DNA from: Perognathus longimembris pacificus
Lineage: Eukaryota > Chordata > Mammalia > Rodentia > Heteromyidae
Assembly (NCBI RefSeq): GCF_023159225.1
Contig: NC_063184.1
Coordinates: 19,023,528-19,087,527, forward strand
Length of the DNA: 64,000 nt
Reading direction: 5' to 3'
A program made the translations under genes and the position numbers. Below the pieces are notes generated by a model. That model saw only the letters and a list, made by a program, of their open reading frames with translations. It was not told the origin of the DNA and made no database searches. This document shows positions 1 to 31,989 of this stretch, one piece after another; positions within the stretch are counted from its first letter, which is position 1; each line of letters begins with the position of its first letter.

Positions 1-135
1 TCCCCAGCACCACGTATATAGAAAACGGCCAGAAGTGGCACTGTGGCTCAAGAGGCAGAGTCTAGCCTTGAGCAAAAAGAAGCCAGGGACAGTGCTCAGG
101 CCCTGAGTCCAAGACCTAGGACTGGCAATAATTAA
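1..135 (+). repeat. IDL-Geo type dimeric SINE, left part cut by window
   Basis: Starts in the end of the ID-like left monomer and runs through the whole right monomer (GTGGCTCAAG to CTAGGACTGGCAA), followed by an (A)AATAA tail. It lies in the ADH4 intron upstream of exon 4. Confidence 0.8.
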
Positions 136-544
136 ATAAATAAATAAACAGACAACATATACAATACTCAGAAGAATGCATAATCTTATTTAATGAAATA
201 AAACATTTTAGCTAACTGTACTTCCTAGGGAATATATTAAAAAGATAAGAGTGGCTTTGATCATAAGTTGAATAGTTTAAACAGGAAAGAAAATTAAAAA
301 AAATTAAATGGTGTTCTGTTCTACAAAGTTTTTTGGGGGAGGTGGGAGGAGTTAAGGATAGAACTCAAGGCCTTGCACGTGATACATAAGCACTCTACCA
401 CTGTACCCCATCTCCAGCCTTGCTGCTAGAAACTTAAAACAATACCTTAGAATGCCTGGAAGTGTGGATCAATGGTAGAATGCCATCCTAGCAAACAAGA
501 GGCCCCAAGTTCAAACCCCAGTACTGCACAAAGACAGTAAATAA

Positions 545-10184
<9,640 letters not shown>

Positions 10185-10436
10185 AGATCCCAGGAACAAT
10201 TTGGAAGATCTGACTGTCTTGATTAATATAATAAATCAAAGGAAGGATGAGTTTTAAATAGTCTCAGTTAATATCTCAACATAAAATAGCAATTAAGAGT
10301 ATAAGCATCTATAATCACCAAGTATTTTCAGACTTACCTGTGTTAACAATGAGAACTAAAGTGTTCAAGAATAGAATCAGAGGATGTTTAGGAATTGTCT
10401 AAAACTAGTCTTGGGGAGAAAGAATTAAAGAATAAA
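10185..10436 (+). other. ADH4: Probable ADH4 3' UTR with candidate poly(A) signals
   Basis: AT-rich sequence after the stop codon. AATAAA hexamers occur at 10230-10235 and 10431-10436; either could end the transcript. The true cleavage site cannot be fixed by eye. Confidence 0.5.
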
Positions 10437-10921
10437 TCAACTTGGATTTTTCTATGTTTATAATTTTCAAGTTAGCTAATGAATATATGGAGTTGAAATA
10501 TACTACTCTCTTCATTTTTGTCTATGTTGAAGTTTTTCTCCAAAAATTTTTTTACTGGAAATTATCACTGTGTATCACTATGTTGATCATACACATATAT
10601 AAAATGATGTTATATTATTTGTGTTCTAATAAGCCACAAGGTGTTCTTTTTAAATAATTTGCCAAATAATTTTCTTTTTAATTCATCTTCTCTTGTCCCC
10701 ATTACTATAACCAGAAGTAATGAGATATCACAACCTACATAAACAAGTATTTTTTAAAGGAAAATGAGTCTATACTGCGCAAGTTCTATTTCCTAAAATA
10801 TCTTCCCCTTTATCTTTGACAATTATCACTACTGTAATGCTTAGTGCTTTTCAGATCACTGTAACTCAGATTAACTAACATGATTTTCTACATTCAACTA
10901 AAAGTACAAAGAGCAATGCAA
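10437..10921 (+). other. Intergenic, AT-rich, nothing recognised
   Basis: AT-rich DNA downstream of the ADH4 candidate poly(A) signals. It may include extended 3' UTR. Confidence 0.4.
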
Positions 10922-11148
10922 GCTGGGCTTCAGTGGCTCACATATGTAATCCTAGCTACTCAGGAAGCTGAGAGCTGAGGATCGGGGCTTGAAGCCAGCC
11001 CAGACAGCAATGTCTGTGAGACTCTTATCTCCAAGTAACCACTAAAAAAACTAGAAGTAGAGCTGGGGCTCAAATGGCAGCATACTAGACTTGAGCAAAA
11101 AGTCTCAGAGACAGTGTTCAGGCCCTGAGTTCAAACCCCAGGACTAAC
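10922..11148 (+). repeat. B1-Geo composite SINE
   Basis: B1 half (GCTTCAGTGGCTCACATATG, AGCTACTCAGGAAGCTGAGA) joined to a Geo-type right half (GGGGCTCAAATGGCAGCATA). Confidence 0.72.
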
Positions 11149-11149
<1 letters not shown>

Positions 11150-11179
<30 letters not shown>

Positions 11180-11226
11180 CACAGACACAGACACAGACAC
11201 AGACACAGAGAGAGACACAGAGAGAA
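11150..11226 (+). repeat. (GA)n / (ACAGAC)n simple repeat
   Basis: Grows from the tail of the preceding SINE: GA dinucleotides, then ACAGAC hexamers, then GA again. Confidence 0.9.
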
Positions 11227-12180
11227 CATTACCATAAAGTCATATAGTGGGTGAGAACATTTATAGTTTTATAAGATTCAACAGTAAGATTAATATAGGA
11301 GTAGCAAGTGTGAGTTTTCAAACTCTTACCTACATACATGTCAGAATGACTAGTCACATATGATGAGTTACATAATTCAGGTCAGAGTAATAGAAACCAG
11401 CTTCTAACATGGAGTAGTTTCTTAAATCTCCTGTTTTCTTTAAAACTTGTGTACATTTTGAACTCTGAGAGAAAAACCATCTCTGAGGCTTTAGCTGAGG
11501 AGAGTAGTAATGACACAAAGCAGACACTTACATTCCTGCTTATTTAAGATGTTATTTCTTTGGGAACAGAAGCCAGTTCATCTGTAGATGCTTCCTGTGT
11601 TGGCATGATGGGGACTAAGATGCACCCCTCAGCTGGCTGCCTTTCTCCTGCCCTTCGCTGTATGGTGGTCTTCACTCTCCTCATCCTCCGTCCCCTGTCC
11701 TTTGCTTTTCAAATCTCCTAGGTTCCGTTTGGAACTCACTTCCTTTTCAAATCCTCATAGCCACGAAGCTGTTTTCATCACTTGGTCTGCTTTGACTTCT
11801 AGTCTCTTTATTGAAGTCTTAGCATATGCTGCTTTTGTAGTATTTTATGTATTTGTTTGTAATCTCCTTGAAATTAGAGCAATCTCTAAATGCATTCAGT
11901 GACATTCTGTAAATACTTTTCTTGATATCGAAAATTTTTCCTTGTGAATGTGTAAATAGTTCATACTTTTTAGGATAGAATTTTTCTAAGACATTTTCTA
12001 TACCAAAAAAACTCTTCAATTTTCATGGAAAAATAATTAAATGCGCAACATAAGGAGAGGCTGATTTTTCTGGGCCTGAAATTATTATAAATATTTAAGA
12101 ATGTCAGCAGATAAGGTGCACAATATTGAACCTCCAGATCCCCAGTTTTCAAAATGCTGCTACAGCACCCTCTGGTGGTG
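11227..12180 (+). other. Intergenic ADH4-ADH5, nothing recognised
   Basis: No exon, RNA gene or clear repeat family recognised. Open frames on both strands are short and unsupported. Confidence 0.45.
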
Positions 12181-12219
12181 ACTCATTTCTCTATCTCCTA
12201 GATACTATCCTCTCAGTGC

Positions 12220-12425
12220 CTTGCAATTACTAGGTTTTCTGGTTCATGGCAGTTCACAGCAAACACTCTACCATTTGAGCCATGCCTCCAGGCAACTTTT
12301 GGCTGGATATTTTGGGGATGGAGTCTCAGGAATTTGGCTTCCCAGGATGGCTTTGAACTGAGATTCTCCAGGTGTCAACCTCCTGAGTACCTAGAATGGT
12401 GGTATAAGCTACTAACACCCAAAGC
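12220..12425 (-). repeat. Degraded B1-Geo composite SINE, antisense
   Basis: Remnants such as ACTCTACCATTTGAGCCATG and CAACCTCCTGAGTACCTAG in the order right half then B1 half on the minus strand. Strongly diverged. Confidence 0.5.
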
Positions 12426-12482
12426 TGACATTTTAAAGAGCACTTTCATGTATTATTTCATCTGCTCCTCAAACATTTCTTC

Positions 12483-12672
12483 CCAGTCCTGAGGCTTCAA
12501 CTCAGGGCCTGAGTACTCTCCCTGGCTTCCTTTTGCTCAAGGCTAGCACTCTACCACTTGAACTACAGTGCCACTTCCAGCTTTTTCTGTTTATGTGGTA
12601 CTGAGGAATTGAACCCAGGGCTTCACGCATGCTAGGCAAGCACTCTACCACCAAGCCACATTCCCAGACCTC
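12483..12672 (-). repeat. IDL-Geo type SINE, antisense
   Basis: CCCAGTCCTGAGGCTTCAAC, TTTTGCTCAAGGCTAGCACT, ACTGAGGAATTGAACCCAGG, ending TTCCCAGACC. It lacks an obvious poly(T). Confidence 0.83.
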
Positions 12673-12991
12673 CTCAAACATTTTAACTATGCCATAATCT
12701 CTTTAAGTACATGTCCATTTTCCTACTTTCTGCCTGACCTTGAGGTCTTCTCGCTATTCACCCTGAGACAGGCAAGACAGAATTTATTAGCATTGGGCTG
12801 GAAGAGGAGAAGGAGGAGGAGGAGGAGGAGGAAGATTTATTGGCATTATTGAGTGAATTCTGTATTACAGGGAACATACTGTTTTCTACCTAGCCTGTGA
12901 GAATCACAGTTTTTGCAAACTGAAAATTGCAAACCTATCCAAGGACAGATAAGCGCAGATAGGAGAATGTTAGTGTCTTTATGAGAACTAG

Positions 12992-13123
12992 AAGGGAGGG
13001 GGGGAGGGAGGGAGGGAGGGAGGGAAGGAGGGAGGGAGGGAGGGAGGGAGGGAAAAAAGGAAGGAAAGAAGGAAGGAAGGAAGGAAGGAAGGAAGGAAGG
13101 AAGGAAGGAAGGAAGGAAGGAAG
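12992..13123 (+). repeat. (GGGA)n-(GGAA)n microsatellite
   Basis: About 130 bp of pure purine, first GGGA then GGAA/GAAG units. Any Arg/Glu/Gly/Lys-rich open frame across it is low complexity and not a gene. Confidence 0.95.
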
Positions 13124-14160
13124 TCAGTCTACTGGAGGGGTAGTAATTTCCATCTTGATAAAAAGTGAAACAGACAATGGTAGCGAGAAGACCCTTTAAT
13201 TCCTGCCTCTGGATATTATCATGTAAAGATATGGCAGGCTAAAGTTATGGCTGTCTTGCAACTATCATAAGAAAGATAAAGAAATGGCAAAAAAAAAAAA
13301 ACTGGTGTCATGGAGCAGCACTTTTGCCACCTCCAAAAATCAGGGTAGATCAGACAACACTACGTGGCAAACTGATCCTACTCCCTGTATAGTGAGGGTG
13401 CCTACTTTGCCTGCCTCACTATGAGTTCGTGACTACCCCAGTATCTGGTTTCCTAGGTGAAACCAAAAAGCCCATCTCAATCACAGCATCCTACCAACCT
13501 AGAGATAAAATTAGTCACCACATTCTTCCCCAACAATAGGTTTCCCAATACTTGTGTGAATGCTTACTTTTTACTCTTTCACCTTCCCCTCAAGGAAGAA
13601 GTAAGTAAATGGATGAAGTGAGCAGGTAGAACATTGTCTCTAGCATTCCTCTTCCTTGGTATTAATTTTTCTTTATATTCATTCCTTTATACTTTCAATA
13701 GAATACCTGAGAGCTCAACTTCATTGGATTACCACTGAGCTGGGGTTTCTATGTATAAATAGATTATTTTAACCATTCATGTTATAGTAGTACCATAAAG
13801 CACCCATAGTGCTTAGACCATGATAGACCTAAAATTATGTTCGATCCTTGAATTCCCACAGAATCCATTCTCACAAGAACTGGTAAGATATTTTTATCAA
13901 CATTATATTTTATTATATTATATATCAAAGTATAATGCAAACAATTGTGGTAGTTAAGCTGTCTCCTTCCACAATTAACTTGTAATTGCTCCTCACAGTG
14001 TAATCTGACCATAATTACAGGTATGGAGAAATGAGGGTGATGATGGAGGGAACTTGAGGACTTGGCTTCCTCTAATACTTCTAGTACTCCTTTTGCAGTG
14101 GCAAAAGCCATGGCAAGCCTTGTTAAGAACAGAAATTTCTGGCACATTTCAAAACAATTG
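13124..14160 (+). other. Intergenic, nothing recognised
   Basis: No coding or repeat signal I can name. The stretch ends where L1 ORF2 homology begins. Confidence 0.4.
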
Positions 14161-14164
14161 CTTT

Positions 14165-14783
14165 TGTAAAGGAAATGCAAATAAAAACAATCCTGAGATA
14201 CCACCTTACCCCAGTTAGAATGGCCTATACTCTGAACTCAGGCAACAACAAATGCTGGAGGAGATGCAGAGAAAGAGGAACCCTTCTGCACTGCTGGTGG
14301 GAGTGGAAACTAGTACAACAACTCTGGAGAACAGTATGGAAGTTCCTCAAAAAACTCAGCATTGACATACCATATGACCCAGCCATAACACTTCTAGACA
14401 TCTATCCAGAACAACAGGATCCAGGATACCACAAGGACACATACACATTCATGTGTAGCACTGCATAACTCACAATAGCCAAGATATGGAAACAACCCAG
14501 ATGCCTCACTACAGATGAATGGATCCAAAAAATGTGGTACCTGTACACAATGGAATACTACACAGCAACTAGAAATGAGAAAATAATGGCATTCACAGGG
14601 AAATAGACAGGTCTTGAACAAATAAGGTTGAACAAGACAAGCTTAGAACACAGAGAACAAAGGTACATAGTCTCCCTGACATGTAGATACTAGGGAAATT
14701 TTTTTTTAAAGAGAGGCATGACAAAGAATAAGAATACAGGAGGGGGAAAATCAGAGAAAAAGAAGGAACTGATTACACAAAGC

Positions 14784-14814
<31 letters not shown>

Positions 14815-15113
14815 TACACATATATCACCCAAACTGTAAGGAATTGTTCTACAGTTACCAATCATAAGCACTGTAGACTAGAGGGACAATGGACATTAAG
14901 GATAAAGATAAGATCTCTGTTTATTTTATTTCATGATTTGGTCTCTGAAAAAATAATTAAGAAATCAAGGGAGGTGGGGTGAGGGGCTGGGGGAGGAAAA
15001 GAAGGAGAAAAACAAGGAAGGGGATAACTGGTATGACAAGAATGTATATGTAATCACTGCCTTAAGTATGTAGTTGTAACCCCTATGTACAGCATGCTGA
15101 CAATTTTAAAAAA
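14165..15113 (+). mobile_element. 5'-truncated, broken L1 (ORF2 C-terminus plus 3' UTR)
   Basis: From 14175 one frame reads as the C-terminal tail of L1 ORF2 (for example [34 protein letters not shown]). A stop interrupts it at about 14466, after which the alignment resumes (TMEYY). A purine-rich 3' UTR follows, then the L1 end ATCACTGCCTTAAGTATGTA and TTGTAACCCCTATGTACAGC. The 5' end is missing and the frame is broken, so it is inactive. Confidence 0.82.
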
Positions 15114-15119
15114 TGGCTG

Positions 15120-16170
15120 CTTTCCAACTCCCTATAGGAAAGGGGAGAGATTTTTCTCCTATCTTCACTGTGAGGACTTATGCAGGTGACACTCGTGAAC
15201 CATGAGAGAATGCCCTCATCCATGAATGAGTCCCCTAGTAAGTTTTAACATTCTGCTAACCACAAGAAGACTCTAGCAATTCATTTACATCTCAGTGTTT
15301 TCAATTCCAGTACTAGTTCCAGTAGTGATGGGTTTTTGCCTCGGGTAAATACAATTGTCTGTATTCATCTGCCTCTCTAATTTGGGAGGCAGCAGTTTCC
15401 CCTGTGACCTCACTTCTCTTACAGATCTAAGAATCTGCTAATTCCCCAGTTTATAATGAGAGGCTAAACTGAGCCAGGGACACAAGATGTGAGAGATATG
15501 TAGGGGTTTGGTGACAAATGCGATGTAGGGAGAGAGAATTTGTGACTCTCGGGTTTCTGGCTGGAGGAAGTAGATGGGTGCTATCAAGGTAGATATAGAG
15601 GGGAGAAAGTCCCTTTAAGGATGAATACAAGATAAATCATAGATGAGTTTTAAATAACTGCAATATTTCCTACCAGAGACAAGTATCTAATAAGCAGCTG
15701 TGCATGCAAGCCTAGACTTTAGGACAGCCATCCCGATTGGAGACAATAACCTGGTAACTATTCTTGTGAACTTAAAAGTCATTGTGTGGACAGAGGGTGG
15801 AGGGAATGAAAGAAGGACTTGGAATAGAATGGCTGAGAAGACCGACCATTAAGATGCATACTTCGGAAATGAGTCTTGCAAGATTGAAAAGGAGACAGAA
15901 AGTGGTGCCTCTGCTAGGACCGTTTCAACAAAGCCATCTTCCCTCTCTGGGGGGTCCCACTGGGAGGCTGTTCACAGCCTCCATCCCCTCCCTACAAAGT
16001 TCTTTTCAAAACCCTGTCCTATTCTTCCCTCACCCCCATAGAAACTTGGGAAGTTTCTAGAATGCCCCTTCCCCTTGTGTACCACCTTCCTCATTCGTCT
16101 CATAACATATTTTGCTATCTTGGTGTTCCGAAGCACACATGCAGTGTATAGAAAGGACAGAAGGCTTTGC
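15120..16170 (+). other. ADH5 distal upstream region, nothing recognised
   Basis: Unique-looking DNA between the L1 and the ADH5 promoter. No exon or named repeat seen. Confidence 0.4.
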
Positions 16171-16190
16171 CTAGAGAGCGCAATGAATGA

Positions 16191-16206
16191 CTTCCGGTCA
16201 CGTGCT
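16191..16206 (+). promoter_or_regulatory. ADH5: ETS site next to CACGTG E-box, upstream of ADH5
   Basis: CTTCCGG (16191-16197) is followed at once by TCACGTGC, with a palindromic CACGTG at 16199-16204. About 360 bp upstream of the ADH5 ATG. The match is to consensus motifs only. Confidence 0.45.
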
Positions 16207-16562
16207 CCGGTGACCTTCCACACCATTCCTCTAACCCTGGCGATTACTAGGCTAAACTTACATGGGGGAACTTCTAACAAAGAGAGTCTGCAATGAGTCG
16301 ATCAAATGACCCACAAAGGCGTCGCCAGGTGGCCCCTCAGGACGGACACCACCTCAGGCAAGCACTCCTCAGGTGTACTTCCGCCCTTAACCCCACACTT
16401 CCGGTCCTCACGCTCTAAGAACTTCACTTCCCTCTCTCCTTGCCAAGCCCCGCCTCCGCGCATGCGCCGCTGGCCGCCGCGCTTCCCAGCCCCGCCCCCG
16501 CTCTCGCCCCGCCCACATCCCGGTCCCAAGCTGCCCGTCCGGGACGTCTGCGCCGACAGGAC

Positions 16563-27297
<10,735 letters not shown>

Positions 27298-27504
27298 ATC
27301 CAAGAGAAACTGTCCCATCCTATCTTGCAATGTGATGGGAAAAGACCTTCCAAGTTCTCAGCTTCATCAACATGTAGCAACTCCCTGTGAAACAGTGGTG
27401 ATGCCATCTGTAATCAGGGGCAAGGCCAACATGGTCACAAATCTGTTTTCTAGTTGCTTCACATAAATCATTGCTGGCTTAAGGAATATTTTTAACACAA
27501 TAAA
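27298..27504 (+). other. ADH5: ADH5 3' UTR with poly(A) signal
   Basis: The sequence after the stop ends in a canonical AATAAA at 27499-27504. Longer 3' UTR forms beyond this point cannot be excluded. Confidence 0.7.
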
Positions 27505-27639
27505 AATGATTTCTACGTTTCTGTACTGTTGCCACCTATTTTTTATGCTGTACTTTCTCATGATTGCCCTTCATTATTTTCATTCCATAAAGGGAACAGA
27601 GACAGAACAGAGAAGAACCTGTCAGTGTTGCTATTGAGA

Positions 27640-27738
27640 ACAAGTGTCATTATATAAGCCCAGAATGGCCTCAAACACATTCCCTTGCCTCTGCCTCCCA
27701 TGTTGTGATTACAGGCACTCAACACCACACTCACCTTT
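27640..27738 (-). repeat. B1 SINE, antisense
   Basis: AGCCCAGAATGGCCTCAAAC, CTCTGCCTCCCATGTTGTGA, ACACCACACTCACC. Confidence 0.68.
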
Positions 27739-29300
27739 TTTTTTTTAAAGCCATGTTTTCCTGTATGAATAGGAACAGCATATATTTTTGTGTTCACAAA
27801 TATGAAGAAGATTCTCAATAGTGCTACTCCAGTCACCTATAGCTGACCAAATCATTCAGCTTACTGCCACAGGTAAGTACACATTCTTGAGCTAGTCAGT
27901 TCATTTTAACAAGCATTAACATTTCCTGGCTGACAAGTACAAGATCCAATATGTGGAAGCAGGGTTACAAGATCACTAAGGGTTCCTGGATTAGAGACCT
28001 CAACTAGGGGTGTAAAAGTCTTTAAGATCCTTTTTAATATGTCTTGTTGGGTACTGTGTATGTTGCTGAACCAAGAGTTTTTGGAACAAAGTATTGAAAG
28101 AGCAGAAGAATAAAAACTTTGGGCATCCCAGTCACGCCTATCCTGATTGTCCCAAATTGGGATTCTATGACGTTGAGAGGGTTGTGGGGAAAGTATCTTC
28201 AAAACTACTTCCTTGACTAAGAAATAGAATTTCAGAACAGATGCTGTCAGTCACTGTATTTCATGAAAGCCAGTAATTGCCTTTAAGGATCTAAAATTTT
28301 GCAATGTTAGGAACTTAAGGCATCTTTATGACATTTTAGTTGGTAAATTTCCATATGCCTAGCACTTTTCAAATCTTGCCCACCGTTCCATTTTTAGCTG
28401 TTGTTTTCTGTCTGGCCAACCTAGTAATAGAATACTTGCTGGAGGTACAAACAAGCTCTTTAGTCCATACTCAGGAGGGCAGGCAGCCAAGCAGACAAAA
28501 GTTCTGAAGCGTTCTTTGCATGTAAAATGAGCCTCCTAACTCCACATCAAAACACTTGAGAATCTCCAGCTAAGCAGGCTTGCATACATGAGGTCCATGG
28601 AAGTGCTCCACACCTTGTACAGGCTTCAGAGCCCTCTCTGGTACTAGTTGAGCAAGCTCCGCAATAGTACAGCTTATTCCTCGCTTCCCTCCCAAGTGAC
28701 CCAGTGGGATAACACATGAGACTGGAATGTAGGATTATATTTAGATAATTAATTCTCTCCATTGTGTAGAACTGGGTAAGGAGAACATTTTCCATGCATG
28801 GGAAGCTCTGAAGTAAGTTTTCTCTGCTTGGCTACCCACCTACCCAGCAGGCCAGCGTCCTGAAGTAACTGACAGTTCTTTAGGCCTAGAAACAATGCTG
28901 ACCCAGGAGAAAGACTGGATTCAACTGATTTGTTTTAATTAACATGTGATTACTTTCAGAAAAAGTACCACAAAATATCTGATCATATATTAAGTATTTA
29001 AGCTATTCTAATAATGCATCGAACTACCAAGGGCATTGGGTCTTACCAAGTAGACAGGGTTTGCACACTGTCCTCCATTACACAAGATTATGGCAGCAAA
29101 GTAGTTGGAATAGACTGGGCTCTTAAACAGATGGATTTTTATCAACCGGAAAGCTCACAGTTCAGTGTGTATGAGTTAAACGCACACATATTAACATACA
29201 CATACTGCAATATGTGTATGCATATGTACATATTTGTAATAAGTTAGAACTGAAGTTTTCATGCTTGCTAGAAAGGTACTGATCATTTATAAGCCATGAC
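27739..29300 (+). other. ADH5-METAP1 convergent intergenic region, first part
   Basis: No exon or nameable repeat. It may include extended 3' UTR of either gene. Confidence 0.4.
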
Positions 29301-29304
29301 TTTG

Positions 29305-29572
29305 GCTTCAGCTAGCCTGCGTGACCCACCACACCCAGCTTTTCCTGTTGTATAGGGCTCATGAACTTTGAGTCTGACCTGAAACAGTGATCCTCTCAGT
29401 CTCAGCTTCCCATTTGACTAGAATGCCAGGCATGAACCACCCTGCTCAGCTTCTGGTTAAGGTAGGAGTCCTGCAAACTTTTAATCCAGCCTGGCCTCAA
29501 ACCACTGTCCCTCCCAGTTTCTGCCTCCTAAATTGCTAGGGTTATAGGCGTGAGCCACTGCATCCCACTGGA
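29305..29572 (-). repeat. B1-type units, antisense, degraded
   Basis: Two minus-strand B1-like blocks (CAGTCTCAGCTTCCCATTTG; TAGGCGTGAGCCACTGCATC). Confidence 0.55.
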
Positions 29573-31195
29573 TACTCTTTTGGTTGCCAAAAATAGTAAA
29601 ATGTGTTAAGATAAAAAGAGGAGAAATGTGCTTTAAAATATATTGATCTACTAAAGTTCTTTAGTGTTATTTTCTCAGAAGCACTCAAGGCTCAAGTACA
29701 GTACAAGGACTTAACTACTAAAGGAAAGCAAGTTGTCCTAATCACGCAATCACTTAAAAATGGTAGAAATCAGATCCCTCAGCTGTATCCTCTTGAAACA
29801 CCGTCATACACCTGTGTGGAGAGGTTTTAGAAAAAGCATCCTTTGCACCTGCTTGTTGTTGGTCATAGGGTAACTAAGGCAGAATAATAGCGATAGATCT
29901 GAGAATCTCATCACTCCACTGATGGGAGTAATTTTACAATAAAGGCTTTTGAGTACAAGGCTGGACATCCTAGAAAGTTCCACAAGATAATACTAAAATA
30001 CCTTAAGCTACTAACAACCACATCAGTAAGAAGTGGAAATCTTTACAGAGGACTATTTTTTAGTGCTGCACATAGCGTTGTTTTGGAACATTTTAGTAAA
30101 ATAACCACACAAATGCCACATAGAAGCTGTTTTGTTGTTCAGTTCCCAAAATGAAAAGCAGCAGAGAAATTGTAGCCAAGGCCATCTACTTCCTGCTTTT
30201 TCTCTTGCAAAGCATCCAAATGCAAGCCTCTGTTTTTCTTTTTCAAACTTAGCACCAGCCAGAAGAGGGGGAAAATGAGGTGACGGGGTGCCTGCCACAA
30301 AGACAGCATCCCCGCAAGGCAGCAGGCCCCTCAAGAGCTCCACACTGGCCAGGGGTTTCCATGCATGGATCTCCGGCTACCACACTAACGTCCCCTTCAA
30401 AAGTGGAAACAGATTTTGTTAGTCCAATGCAGCCTACATTCTGAAACAAACTGTTCCTAACCCAATTAGGTGCAGATGTTATTTTCTGATATGAAGGAAT
30501 TGGGAAACAAGCTACACATCCATGTTACAAGTGGCCATTTAATCCTCCTTAGCTAAAAGCTTGGTACTAGTACCACGAGAGCCCCACTACTTCTAATTCC
30601 AGACTACAATATTCTCTCCACCTCTTCTGTATGATTTGCCCCCAAGATTCACTTTTTTAATGGCTCAGGATTTATGAAACTTAAAATACAAATGAGATCA
30701 AACTTATCTCACATATGTTCTAAAACCAAGGACCAATTTCCTTCACTGTTGGTAATTTGGTATTGTTTGAAAACTAAAGTTCTCAGAGAAGGACGATAGA
30801 AATGTTAACTGCATGTTAACTCTAGGGAAGGAAGATCGGTGTAGAATCTGTGGAAGAATCGGAATGTATTTGGGGTTTCTTAAGAATACATTGGTGCCTA
30901 TGTACACTAAGACACCAGGCAAACCCAGGCTCTTGATTTCCAAACACCATTCCCCATGCAAAGAAACCAGTTATCAGTATGGGGCAGAAAAAATACATAA
31001 TAAACCCATAACTTACTATGGCAAAAGCAAGAAAGTACTGAGATTCATGATATAAAATAATCCACAAACAAGCTCAAAGAGACTTCCATTGGCCAAATCA
31101 AGAGTAAGATTTTTTTAAACTCCATGCTTCCACACTGATTTTTTATAAAATTTTTAATCTGTCGCTTTTCTTTTCTTTATAATTATATTATTTAT
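29573..31195 (+). other. Convergent intergenic region, second part
   Basis: AT-rich DNA without recognised repeats. Short open frames near 30050-30450 and 30740-31067 show no family signature. Confidence 0.4.
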
Positions 31196-31199
31196 TTTA

Positions 31200-31398
31200 T
31201 TTTTTTGCCAGTCCTGGGCCTTGGACTCAGGGCCTGAGCACTGTCCCTGGCCTCTTTTTGCTCAAGGCTAGCACTCTGCCACTTGAGCCACAGCACCACT
31301 TCTGGCCATTTTCTGTATATGTGGTGCTGGGGAATCGAACCCAGGGCTTCATGCATATGAGGCAAGCACTCTTGCCACTAGGCCATATTCCTAGCCCT
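31200..31398 (-). repeat. IDL-Geo SINE, antisense
   Basis: TTTTTTGCCAGTCCTGGGCC, CTGCCACTTGAGCCACAGCA, GGTGCTGGGGAATCGAACCC, GCCATATTCCTAGCCC. Confidence 0.9.
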
Positions 31399-31989
31399 CC
31401 ACACTGATTCTTAAAAAGAGAGGAAAGAGGCACGTGGAAGAGTGCCAGGTAATAGACACAGATTTAATGCTAAACTTAGAAAATGCCGGGCAGCCCAGTG
31501 TGGCAAAGTAGTGGATCTCAGCGAGGGTTATCAGGAATGTGGAAACCCCTGCGTGAATGACACCAAAGGTCACCAAGTCCTAGGGGGAGAAATGGTACTT
31601 TTACAATTGAAGGATCTGAAAGATCCCAATTACCAAATGGCATTAGGAATAACATGGTGCTGACGTACCTTCGTGAGATGTAATGAAGCAGTACCTACAA
31701 CCTGCTGTCTGCAGGTTTCTGTCCAAATGCTTATCCCATATTGTCATGATCATTATGCCTTACAAGCCAACTCATTTTTCAAGTGTCATTCCATACACCA
31801 CAGAAAAGGAGGCAGGGGGCAGATTACTGTAAGACTACAAACACCTAACATACAAATGTCATGAGTGTGGCTCCTAGACCTTCCCCCCCTCCCCCAAAAT
31901 CGGCTTCCCTTTCCCCCCAGTTCCCTGTGAAATCCCAAACATGCAGCAAAGATGACCAGGACGTGAAGGGAAAAAAAATCATTCAAATT

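Noticed and set aside
12981..13199. Highly charged Arg/Glu/Gly/Lys repeat protein
   Set aside because: It is only the translation of the GGGA/GGAA microsatellite.
14175..14468. A 97-codon open frame with no obvious name at first sight
   Set aside because: It reads as the C-terminal tail of L1 ORF2 and continues, after a stop, in L1 3' sequence. It is a dead retroposon, not a gene.
30053..30449. Cys/Gly-rich minus-strand frames as a possible small gene between ADH5 and METAP1
   Set aside because: No homology I recognise, no splice signals and no conserved start. Left as non-coding.
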